From Eubacteriales Family XIII. Incertae Sedis bacterium (GTDB taxonomy: Bacteria; Bacillota; Clostridia; Peptostreptococcales; Anaerovoracaceae), in contig JAISEX010000258.1 in NCBI GenBank assembly GCA_031263875.1, positions 1-12,748 of the forward strand: 12,748 nt of DNA. The letters are read 5' to 3'. Of this stretch, positions 1 to 5,423 are shown piece after piece. Made by a program: the position numbers and the translations under genes. The notes under the pieces were generated by a model. It searched no databases and was not told the DNA's origin. It saw nothing but the letters and a program-made list of their open reading frames with translations. The first letter of the stretch is position 1, and the number at the start of each line of letters is the position of its first letter.

Positions 1-36
1 ACAGGACAGCGAAGCGAACGGAGTAAACGTTACCTC

Positions 37-165
37 GCTCCGGCTCCCCTGTGCGGGCAGAGCAAACGTTACGTTCGTCCTTCCTGCGGCGTATCAGTTT
101 ATCATGAAAAATAACAAAAGAAGCGAAATGCAGAACATGGCGTGAGCGTTCTCATCGTGCCGTCC
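37..165 (+). repeat. Interspersed repeat, copy R1
   Basis: This block is homologous to the reverse complement of 740-867. A 23-base identity (37-59 against 845-867) opens it and a 17-base identity (149-165 against 740-756) closes it. The total lengths are 129 and 128 bases, and the middle is diverged but alignable, for example around a shared GTTTATC. Part of it (about 86-120) also resembles 3843-3889. No gene is visible in 1-260. The sequence is read as a non-coding dispersed repeat; its function is unknown. Confidence 0.7.
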
Positions 166-193
166 CCGCAGTTTGCTCCCCGCCGCGCCACAT

Positions 194-231
194 ACATGAG
201 AACAGACCCGCGGCGGGGCCCGTTCTCATGT
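194..231 (-). terminator. Stem-loop downstream of the small Cys-rich gene
   Basis: A perfect 10-bp stem, ACATGAGAAC (194-203) with GTTCTCATGT (222-231), encloses a GC-rich loop that can pair further (CCCG/CGGG). It lies about 30 nt past the stop codon of the minus-strand gene 261-419, so it may end that transcript. There is no clear U-run on the minus strand, so intrinsic termination is uncertain; it could instead be an mRNA 3'-end stabiliser. Confidence 0.35.
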
Positions 232-260
232 GTCTGTATTTGGGGGATGATGTTGTGTGA

Positions 261-419
261 TTAGTACAGATCTCGTGCGAAATTCAGACAGTCCTCGCAA
301 ACGCACTTTCCCTTAAATCTCACCGTAAGGGTGTCCTTACCGCACAGGACACAGGAGTGCATTGATTTGGGTGATTTGTAAATCACGGTTGCGGCTTGTT
401 GGTCGGTATGATGCAGCAT
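261..419 (-). CDS. Small zinc-ribbon-like protein (possible Gin/CsfB-like)
   Basis: This is a 52-residue protein. The ATG at 419 is chosen because AAGAGGTG precedes it by about 5 nt; an upstream in-frame start at 473 has no such site. The C-terminal half carries a likely zinc site: C23-x2-C26, then 14 residues, then C41-x2-C44, with an extra C39. The N-terminal 20 residues look unstructured. The Cys spacing and the tail after the second pair resemble two known folds: the small anti-sigma factor Gin (CsfB), which inhibits sporulation sigma-G, and the N-terminal zinc-binding domain of ClpX. Neither match can be decided by eye. The gene stands alone, with no operon partner in the window. A weak promoter candidate is TTGCAA-N17-TAAACT on the minus strand, about 60-90 bp upstream of the start. 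That the ORF is real is likely; the function is unassigned. Confidence 0.6.
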   Translation of the reverse strand: MLHHTDQQAATVIYKSPKSMHSCVLCGKDTLTVRFKGKCVCEDCLNFARDLY

Positions 420-649
420 ATGCTTCACCTCTTTTCGTAAAAGTTCTGCACCTAACGTGTATTGACAAAACACAGTTTATTCCCGGGCGTTTACGATTGC
501 AAGAGCAGTTGTAACGAAATGTAATTCTGTACCCATTTTCTGTATTAAGATGTGACGGTGGATGACATAATAATGAATTATGTAAAGCTGTTTCGCGAGA
601 GTCGCGTTTAAGCGCTCGGGAAAAATACCGATGATAAAATAAAAAAGTA
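420..649. other. Spacer with two small palindromes, no gene
   Basis: No convincing ORF is present. Two palindromes stand out: ACATAAT-N5-ATTATGT at 565-583 and CGCGA-GAG-TCGCG at 594-606. The first is AT-rich and operator-like. It lies between the divergently oriented small Cys-rich gene and the metal-efflux promoter, so it could serve either. No regulator can be named. Confidence 0.4.
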
Positions 650-676
650 TTGACAAGGAGCGTTACATGTTATAAT
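650..676 (+). promoter_or_regulatory. Sigma-A-type promoter of the metal-efflux operon
   Basis: A perfect TTGACA (650-655) and a perfect TATAAT (671-676) are separated by 15 nt. This is shorter than the usual 17, as often seen for promoters controlled by metal regulators. The palindromic operator begins 4 nt after the -10 and so covers the transcription start. The next genes on this strand are the ArsR-family repressor and the ATPase. The predicted leader is therefore about 475 nt and crosses inserted repeats. Confidence 0.6.
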
Positions 677-680
677 ATGC

Positions 681-704
681 TCATATAAGCAACTACTTAT
701 ATGA
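681..704 (+). promoter_or_regulatory. ArsR/SmtB-type palindromic operator
   Basis: TCATATAAG (681-689) and CTTATATGA (696-704) form a perfect 9-bp inverted repeat around a 6-nt centre, a 24-bp site overlapping the likely transcription start. AT-rich imperfect 12-2-12 palindromes at this position are typical of SmtB/CzrA/CadC repressors. The ArsR-family gene at 1163 is the obvious candidate to bind it. The link is inference, because about 460 bp of repeats separate the site from the gene. Confidence 0.55.
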
Positions 705-739
705 AAAATTGCGAGCGTGTAATAAATTCCCGGAGCGGA

Positions 740-867
740 GGACGGCACGATGAGAAAGCGCACGTCTGCCTCGTTTCTCGTTTCCTTTGTTGTGTATGCG
801 ATAAACGGGTACGCCGGCGGGACGGATGAGTGGGTCGTACATCTTGCCCGCACAGGGGAGCCGGAGC
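740..867 (-). repeat. Interspersed repeat, copy R2 (inverted relative to R1)
   Basis: This is the reverse complement of the 37-165 repeat, with identical 23- and 17-base ends and a diverged interior. A 77-codon ORF starting at 750 begins inside it behind a GGAGG-like stretch. The same ATG in copy R1 opens a frame that stops after 17 codons, so no conserved peptide is encoded. Together with the hairpins at 946-967 and 1001-1107 it forms a composite block of about 370 bp inserted between the efflux promoter/operator and the repressor gene. Confidence 0.7.
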
Positions 868-945
868 GCAGCGGAGGCGACGCGCAAGGGATAGCAGCGG
901 AAATTCCGCGGATAAATGCACCCGATAGATGCCCCCGCCTGAGGG

Positions 946-967
946 ATTGCGGCTCGGAGGCCGCAAT
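946..967. repeat. REP-like hairpin ATTGCGGC/GCCGCAAT
   Basis: A perfect 8-bp stem (946-953 with 960-967) has a 6-nt loop, flanked by GGG on the left and GACA on the right. The pattern GGGATTGCGG...CCGCAATGACA is the same, in the opposite orientation, as the one at 12581-12624. Both copies therefore belong to one interspersed intergenic hairpin family. It lies in the untranslated leader predicted for the efflux operon. Confidence 0.6.
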
Positions 968-1000
968 GACAACGATGACATGAGCGGAATTGCAGTGAAT

Positions 1001-1107
1001 AGCCCGGTGGGACTGTTTCGAAAGGCAAGGAAAAATATGGAAACAAATGCGACGAGGACTTTCAGCGATATCATTTATACATAACTGCGAAACAGTCCCA
1101 TGCGCCC
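1001..1107 (-). repeat. Long inverted-repeat element, copy A
   Basis: A perfect 13-bp inverted repeat, TGGGACTGTTTCG (1008-1020) with CGAAACAGTCCCA (1088-1100), encloses 67 nt. The outer flanks AGCCCGG and TGCGCCC match, in reverse complement, the flanks of the element at 3656-3753, so A and B are the same element family in opposite orientation. The enclosed sequence is not obviously shared. It sits 55 bp upstream of the repressor start and may fold in the leader RNA. Confidence 0.65.
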
Positions 1108-1162
1108 AAACTTAATGCGGTGACAGAACAACACAGCCCGAAAACGGGCAACGGAGGAGAAC

Positions 1163-1477
1163 ATGAATAACGAAAAGGAGATACGCCAACTCAATATCGA
1201 GGAATTCGTCAGGCTTGCGGAGCTCTACAAGAATTTTTCCGATCCGACGCGGCTGAAAATTTTGCACGAGCTGTCGCTCGGTGAGCTTTATGTGCAGGAA
1301 ATTGCGGATAGGCTCGGCATGTCACAGTCGACGATCTCGCACCAGTTGCGCATTCTCAGAAATGTCCGGCTGGTGCGGTTTGAGAAGGAGGGCAAGAGCG
1401 TGCGTTACGCGCTCGACGACGGACACGTACGGGATATATTGAGAATAGGAGTGGAGCATGTCAATCATTCAAAATAA
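1163..1477 (+). CDS. ArsR/SmtB-family Zn(II)/Co(II)-sensing repressor (CzrA-like)
   Basis: This 104-residue winged-helix repressor has the normal length for the family. The family core is clear: FSDPTRLKIL at 25-34, the recognition helix region MSQSTISHQLRIL at 53-65, and the wing to about residue 84. The alpha3 cysteine motif ELCVCD of CadC-type sensors is replaced by ELYVQE (41-46), so a Cd/Pb thiolate site is absent. The alpha5 dimer-interface site is complete as D86-x-H88-x10-H99-x2-H102, the pattern of S. aureus CzrA (D84, H86, H97, H100). This predicts zinc/cobalt sensing, with metal binding releasing DNA. The ATG at 1163 has GGAGGAG just upstream. Its last 20 nt overlap the ATPase gene, indicating translational coupling. 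It probably represses the operon through the palindrome at 681-704. Family certain; metal specificity inferred from residues. Confidence 0.93.
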   Translation: MNNEKEIRQLNIEEFVRLAELYKNFSDPTRLKILHELSLGELYVQEIADRLGMSQSTISHQLRILRNVRLVRFEKEGKSVRYALDDGHVRDILRIGVEHVNHSK

Positions 1478-3641
1478 TCACAGCCACGATCATGAGCACG
1501 ATCACGATTGCAGTCACGATCACGGGCACAGCTACGGTCACGACCACGACCATGCGGACGCGCAGTGCCGCGAACACGACGGCGAACATCGCCGCGACGA
1601 GGCGCATTGCTGTGATGACGAGCATTGTCATGAGGACGAACAGCGCCACGAGGAACATGGCTGCTCGTGTTGCAGCACGGGACCGACGTATTTCAACGCG
1701 AAGGCGGAACAAGAGAACGACGGGTTCGGCGTGCCGGTGGCGGCGGTCATCGGCGCGGCGCTGTTTGCCGCCGGCGTTATCTGCGAGTTCTTCGGGAAAT
1801 ACTTTTTGCCGCAATCGGTCTACGGCTCGTTCGACGATCTGCGGACGGTTCCCGGCGTGATTTTCGCGTGCGTTTTTCTCGCGGCCTATGTCCTGATCGG
1901 CCACGGTATCGTGAAGCACGCCGCGCTCGGCATTATCCGCGGCGACCTGTTCAACGAAAACACGCTGATGAGCGTGGCGAGCATCGGTTCGTTTATTATC
2001 GGGGAATATCCGGAGGCGGTCGCCGTGATGCTGTTTTACCGCGTCGGCGAATATCTGCAGGACCGGGCGGTGGACAGGAGCAAGTCGCGCATCAGGAACC
2101 TGCTGGATATCCGGCCGGACACGGCAAATCTTCTGACCGCTGACGGCGTAAAGGAAGTCCGGGCGGAAGACGTGATGCCGGACGACCGGATACTGGTCAA
2201 GCCGGGCGAGCGGGCGCCGCTTGACGGAATCATCGCGGAGGGGCAGGGTTATATCGATATGAGCGCGCTGACAGGCGAATCGGCGCCCGTGTCCGTCGCG
2301 GCGGGTGACGAGATACTCGCGGGTTCGGTCAGCACCGACGGCCTGCTCAACGTGCGCGTCACGAAGGTCTTCGGCGAATCCACGGCGAGCCGCATTATCG
2401 GCCTTGTTGAGAGCGCGGAGGCCGGCAAAGCCAAGACGGAGAATTTTATTACACGGTTCGCGAAGGTCTACACGCCCATCGTCGTGGGACTCGCCCTGCT
2501 GCTCGCCGTCGTTCCGCCGCTTTTCGGCCTGGGAAGTTTTATGGAATGGATACGCAAGGGGCTGGTTTTCCTTGTCGTGTCGTGCCCGTGCGCCCTCGTC
2601 GTGTCGATACCCGTCGGGTTTTTCGGCGGCATAGGAGCGGCCTCGGTGCGCGGGATACTGATCAAAGGCGGCAACTATCTTGAAGCCCTCGCAACGGCGG
2701 ACACGGCCGTCTTCGATAAAACCGGAACGCTGACGACCGGCACGTTTCGCGTAACGGAAGTGCGGACGGGCGCCGGATTTGGCGAAGAAAGCGTTCTGCG
2801 GTACGCGGCGGCTCTCGAACGGAATTCCACCCATCCGATAGCGCGGTCGATAGTCGGAAAATATGAGGAATCGGGAGCGTCCGCGGCGGAGAGCGGGATG
2901 CCCGCCGAGGTAACGGAAAAGGCGGGGCTCGGCGTATCCGCCCTGCTCGACGGAAAGCGCATTTTCGTAGGCAATAAAAAATTGCTGAACGAAGAAAAGG
3001 TGCGGCTGCCCAAAGATGTCCAAAGCGAGCAGACCGACGGCGTCGTGATATACGTCGCGGTGGACGGCGAATACGCCGGCGAAATTCTCCTGTCGGATAC
3101 CGTAAAACCAGACAGCCGGCACGCGATAGACGAGCTGCGCGCCATCGGCGTGAGGCGCACCGTAATGCTGACAGGCGACCGCGCGGAAGCGGCGGAAGCA
3201 GTGCGAGCGGAAACGGGGCTGACGGAAGCCATCAGCGGCCTGATGCCGTGGCAGAAAGTCGAAGCCATGGAATCCATTATGGCCGCGGATAACGCGGGGA
3301 GCGTCATCTATATGGGCGACGGCATCAACGACGCGCCCGTGTTAGCGCAGGCCGACGTGGGCATCGCGATGGGCGCGCTCGGCTCCGACGCGGCGATAGA
3401 GGCGGCGGACATCGTGATTATGAACGACGCCCCGTCGAAGCTCGTTTCCGCGATCAAGATCGCGCGAAAGACCATGACCATCGTGCGCGAAAATATCGTG
3501 CTTTCGCTTGGGCTCAAAGTGGTCGTCCTTGCGCTTGCCGCGCTGGGGTTCGTGAATATGTGGGTAGCGGTGTTCGCCGACGTCGGCGTCGCGCTGCTGG
3601 CGGTCGCAAACGCGTTGCGCGCGGGCCGTGCCGTGAAGTAG
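1458..3641 (+). CDS. cadA: P1B-type Zn/Cd/Pb efflux ATPase with His-rich N-terminus
   Basis: This 727-residue heavy-metal ATPase of the P1B-2 (ZntA/CadA) group exports divalent soft metals across the cytoplasmic membrane. Motifs seen: actuator TGES at 272-275; membrane metal site C376-P-C378; phosphorylation site DKTGT with D420; H459-P460 of the nucleotide domain; hinge GDGIND at 620-625; and D708 in the last membrane helix, the P1B-2 signature. Membrane segments are visible near 91-111, 130-150, 165-195, 336-356, 367-392 and 677-722. The first ~73 residues lack the usual heavy-metal-associated (HMA) domain. They instead hold about 18 His and 8 Cys ending in CSCC, probably a zinc-binding or metal-buffering tail. 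The ATG is preceded by AGGAG and overlaps the repressor gene by 20 nt. Together with the CzrA-like regulator this points to zinc as the main substrate, with cadmium possible. Family certain; exact metal preference inferred. Confidence 0.95.
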   Translation: MSIIQNNHSHDHEHDHDCSHDHGHSYGHDHDHADAQCREHDGEHRRDEAHCCDDEHCHEDEQRHEEHGCSCCSTGPTYFNAKAEQENDGFGVPVAAVIGAALFAAGVICEFFGKYFLPQSVYGSFDDLRTVPGVIFACVFLAAYVLIGHGIVKHAALGIIRGDLFNENTLMSVASIGSFIIGEYPEAVAVMLFYRVGEYLQDRAVDRSKSRIRNLLDIRPDTANLLTADGVKEVRAEDVMPDDRILVKPGERAPLDGIIAEGQGYIDMSALTGESAPVSVAAGDEILAGSVSTDGLLNVRVTKVFGESTASRIIGLVESAEAGKAKTENFITRFAKVYTPIVVGLALLLAVVPPLFGLGSFMEWIRKGLVFLVVSCPCALVVSIPVGFFGGIGAASVRGILIKGGNYLEALATADTAVFDKTGTLTTGTFRVTEVRTGAGFGEESVLRYAAALERNSTHPIARSIVGKYEESGASAAESGMPAEVTEKAGLGVSALLDGKRIFVGNKKLLNEEKVRLPKDVQSEQTDGVVIYVAVDGEYAGEILLSDTVKPDSRHAIDELRAIGVRRTVMLTGDRAEAAEAVRAETGLTEAISGLMPWQKVEAMESIMAADNAGSVIYMGDGINDAPVLAQADVGIAMGALGSDAAIEAADIVIMNDAPSKLVSAIKIARKTMTIVRENIVLSLGLKVVVLALAALGFVNMWVAVFADVGVALLAVANALRAGRAVK

Positions 3642-3655
3642 CGTTGGAATAGTGC

Positions 3656-3753
3656 GGGCGCATGGGGCTGTCCTGAAGTGTATGAAGCGGTCCAATTATT
3701 GAACTTTTAACAACTGGAGCGTCTTGAACATAACGGGACAGCCCCACCGGGCT
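3656..3753 (+). repeat. Long inverted-repeat element, copy B
   Basis: TGGGGCTGTCC (3663-3673) and GGACAGCCCCA (3736-3746) form a perfect 11-bp inverted repeat around 62 nt, starting 15 nt after the ATPase stop. Flanks GGGCGCA and CCGGGCT match those of copy A in reverse complement. It may also serve as the 3' structure of the efflux transcript, though no U-run follows. Confidence 0.65.
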
Positions 3754-3806
3754 CTGCGGGGCTCCGCTTCGCTCCGGCCGCTTCGCGGCTGCTGCGCACC
3801 CCTCCC

Positions 3807-3890
3807 ATCCCTTGCGCGAAAACAGCGAGAAAAGTACGCAGCATACTCGTCCTTCCGACGGCGTCACCATTTCTCGCATAAACAAAAAGC
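3807..3890 (+). repeat. Interspersed repeat, diverged copy R3
   Basis: ATCCCTTGCGCG (3807-3818) matches 881-892 in reverse complement. The stretch 3843-3889 aligns with R1 (about 78-120) and with R2 reversed, sharing CGTCCTTCC, GGCGT and an ACAAAAG-like end. With copy B it forms a second composite block, arranged like 740-1107 but in the opposite orientation, so the two blocks bracket the repressor-ATPase pair. No gene is seen in 3642-4588; ORFs there are chance frames through repeats. Confidence 0.5.
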
Positions 3891-3967
3891 CCGCGCGGGC
3901 GAAAACGTAACGCAGGCTCCCTCTCCCTGCCGTCCCCCGTCAAGTCCTCCATATCACATCAGAAAAC

Positions 3968-4433
3968 GTCAACCTTTATGCTTGACACCTCATCACACAA
4001 AAGGCATGGAAGGGCGTCAAGCATTTCTCTTGACGCCCCATCACGTTCCATTCGGCTATACGCATCGAAACATTGCCGTCAAGCAAAACCATTGACAAGA
4101 TTACAGTCACACCTTATGCGAACAGGGAATCAAATCTCATTTCGCCAAACTACATATGAAGTAAAATACGCATCTGTCAACAAAAATACTTGTCACTCAC
4201 AGTCGTACTGCACGCAAACGTTTCGATCAAAAAACCGCCCCGTCAAGCAAAATCATTGACAAGATCACAATCACGCCCCATGCGGCATGCGACATGTGGA
4301 TCAAAACACCGCCTCGTCAAGCAAAACCCCTGACAAGATTGCAGTCACACCTTATGCGAACAGGAAATCAAATCTCATTTCGCCAAGCCGCACATGAAGT
4401 GAAAATACGCATCTGTCAACAAAAATACTTGTC
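3968..4433. repeat. Array of seven 19-bp GTCAA-N9-TTGAC palindromes
   Basis: The same 19-bp dyad with a fixed 9-nt spacer occurs at 3968-3986, 4016-4034, 4078-4096, 4176-4194, 4242-4260, 4316-4334 and 4415-4433. Four copies have perfect arms. Those at 4176 and 4415 end in TTGTC, and the one at 4316 has CTGAC. In the 4016 copy the stem extends to 10 bp (4013-4037). Five of the spacers are AT-rich and several begin GCAAAA. Center spacings range from about 48 to 99 bp. The fixed geometry suggests a protein-binding dyad or a short RNA/DNA hairpin; no family could be matched to it. Confidence 0.7.
4078..4202 (+). repeat. 125-bp direct repeat, first unit
   Basis: This unit is repeated at 4316-4441 with about eight substitutions and one inserted base, roughly 93% identity counted by eye. 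A third, truncated unit lies at about 4225-4282, sharing the ATCAAAA...CCGCC lead-in, the GTCAAGCAAAA core and the following GACAAGAT. The high identity implies recent duplication or homogenisation. The frame shifts between units, arguing against coding. Confidence 0.8.
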
Positions 4434-4441
4434 ACTCACAG
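4316..4441 (+). repeat. 125-bp direct repeat, second unit
   Basis: This is the second unit of the direct repeat, 238 bp after the first, with the same internal order of two GTCAA dyads. The remaining 4442-4588 shows no gene, repeat or clear terminator before the end of the minus-strand LytTR gene. Confidence 0.8.
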
Positions 4442-4588
4442 CCACGTTCCGCACAAGCGGAGCGCCAACCATTTCACCTGACACCCGCTGCGCAAATCTT
4501 CAGCCGCACGGCCAAAGCTTATCCCACCCTGCCGCGCCGCAACAAACACCAGCGCCCGATCGGAATCCGCAAACCGACCGCGCGCGAT

Positions 4589-4912
4589 TTACTCGCCTCT
4601 ATAGTTGAGCCATTTCTTCTTCATTCGCAGCAGGTACGTCCTGCACATATGTATGCTGCGACCGTCCGTCATTACGGCATGATCCCCCTCGACCGACAAG
4701 AGTTTGTCCAAATTTACCACAAGGCTTTTATGGCAGCGGTAGAATCTCTCGTCAGCCGACGTGCAGATCCTCTCGATGCCACCGTACTCCCAAAATTCAT
4801 CATCCTTCGTATATACTAGCGTTTTTCGAAGATCCTTCATCACATAGTATATATCGTCGAAGAGCACATATGCCACGCGTGACCTGTTCTTGATAAGGAT
4901 TCCTTTTTCCAT
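4589..4912 (-). CDS. Stand-alone LytTR-type DNA-binding transcription regulator
   Basis: The 107 residues are almost entirely one LytTR domain, the beta-rich DNA-binding module of AgrA, LytR and ComE response regulators. The signs are an N-terminal strand leading into IYYVMKD (21-27), the family core FYRCHKSLVVNLDKL at 57-71, and a basic end with RTYLLRMKKKW at 91-101. No receiver domain, membrane helix or sensor is attached, so it belongs to the short LytTR-only class. Many of these are autoregulators or work with a small membrane partner; none is seen here. The ATG at 4912 has a strong AAAGGAGG. A 21-bp-period direct repeat lies just upstream of its promoter, the spacing expected of LytTR sites, which suggests autoregulation. 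It is the first gene after rpoZ on the strand but 316 nt away, so probably separate. Target genes are unknown. Domain call is firm. Confidence 0.88.
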   Translation of the reverse strand: MEKGILIKNRSRVAYVLFDDIYYVMKDLRKTLVYTKDDEFWEYGGIERICTSADERFYRCHKSLVVNLDKLLSVEGDHAVMTDGRSIHMCRTYLLRMKKKWLNYRGE

Positions 4913-4953
4913 CAGGATGCCTCCTTTCCGATCAATTAATAGTCATACGTAAA

Positions 4954-4959
4954 TTTATA
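4954..4959 (-). promoter_or_regulatory. Probable -10 of the LytTR gene
   Basis: On the minus strand TATAAA lies 41 nt upstream of the start codon. The -35 position, 17 nt further up, is poor (ATACAA) and falls within the proximal direct-repeat unit. A weak -35 overlapped by regulator sites is the usual layout of promoters activated by LytTR proteins. Confidence 0.4.
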
Positions 4960-4970
4960 CAATATCTCGG

Positions 4971-5011
4971 TACGGTTGTATTTGTGTAATATACGGTCAT
5001 ATTAGTGTAAT
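4971..5011 (-). promoter_or_regulatory. Tandem 21-bp-period LytTR-like binding site
   Basis: Two direct repeats of 20 bp start exactly 21 bp apart (4971-4990 and 4992-5011). On the minus strand both read ATTACAC-N-AATA-NN-ACCGTA, differing at three positions. LytTR regulators such as AgrA bind paired ~9-bp direct repeats with 21-bp period, of the form ACNGTT; on the plus strand the units begin TACGGTT and TACGGTC. Placement just upstream of the -10 of the LytTR gene supports a self-controlled site. Confidence 0.6.
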
Positions 5012-5228
5012 GTTTTTATTTGTTGGAATCAATGAAAAAGTGGCTATGAACAAAAATAAAGTCCGTAGCGGATACGCAGGGAATCCCCTGTTATAAAGAA
5101 ATCATGTGATCGCTATCCGGTAATTCATGAAACTTATTAATGACCGCCCAAGATTTTTTCATCAGACGGCCACGATAAGCGGTATTGTTTCGAGGGAATT
5201 ATCGGTGATTTTTAGAGATTACGCAACG
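5012..5228. other. Spacer between rpoZ end and LytTR promoter, no gene
   Basis: No gene is seen. A small stem CAGGG/CCCTG occurs near 5082-5095, and ATCACG/CGTGAT straddles the rpoZ stop. Neither has a U-run on the minus strand, so no intrinsic terminator for the rpoZ transcript can be named. The plus-strand frame crossing 5127-5408 is antisense to rpoZ and has no independent support. Confidence 0.5.
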
Positions 5229-5423
5229 CTAATCACGCATATACGTGATGACGTCCTCGTTTATTTCCTCGGCGGCGACCGAAACCGGGACGTAATTGTC
5301 CGTTTCGATCAGATTCGGTTTTCCGTCGATAAGATCCCGCGCGCGCTTTGCGGCGAGTATCACGAGGGTGTAACGGCTGTCCGTTTTCTGACGGATCTCA
5401 TTGATTGACGGGTACAGTAGCAT
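5229..5423 (-). CDS. rpoZ: DNA-directed RNA polymerase subunit omega
   Basis: This 64-residue omega subunit, of the short length usual in Bacillota, helps assemble and stabilise RNA polymerase by binding beta-prime. The family signature YPSINEIRQKTDSRYTLVI begins at residue 4 and is followed by AAKRARDLIDG, the most conserved stretch of omega. The start codon overlaps the gmk stop by one base (TAATG), with AAGGAG inside the end of gmk, so the two are translationally coupled. Pairing with gmk is standard across Bacillota. It closes the operon; the coaBC/priA genes that often follow are not here. Confidence 0.96.
   Translation of the reverse strand: MLLYPSINEIRQKTDSRYTLVILAAKRARDLIDGKPNLIETDNYVPVSVAAEEINEDVITYMRD

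Noticed and set aside
750..983. 77-codon plus-strand ORF with a GGAGG-like site upstream
   Set aside because: It starts inside a dispersed repeat and runs through a REP-like hairpin. The homologous copy at 37-165 has a different, early-terminated frame.
1461..3122. 553-codon frame antisense to the P-type ATPase
   Set aside because: It is a shadow of a GC-rich gene read on the opposite strand. The ATPase frame has all family motifs, while the antisense product is Arg/His-rich with no recognisable domain.
3968..4441. Integron attC sites or a plasmid/chromosome origin
   Set aside because: There are no attC-type core sites, integrase, DnaA boxes or replication gene. The dyads do not match those consensus patterns.
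3978..4608. Two plus-strand ORFs (3978-4259 and 4294-4608) sharing a peptide
   Set aside because: The shared peptide only reflects the 125-bp DNA duplication. The frame breaks within the unit and there are no ribosome binding sites.
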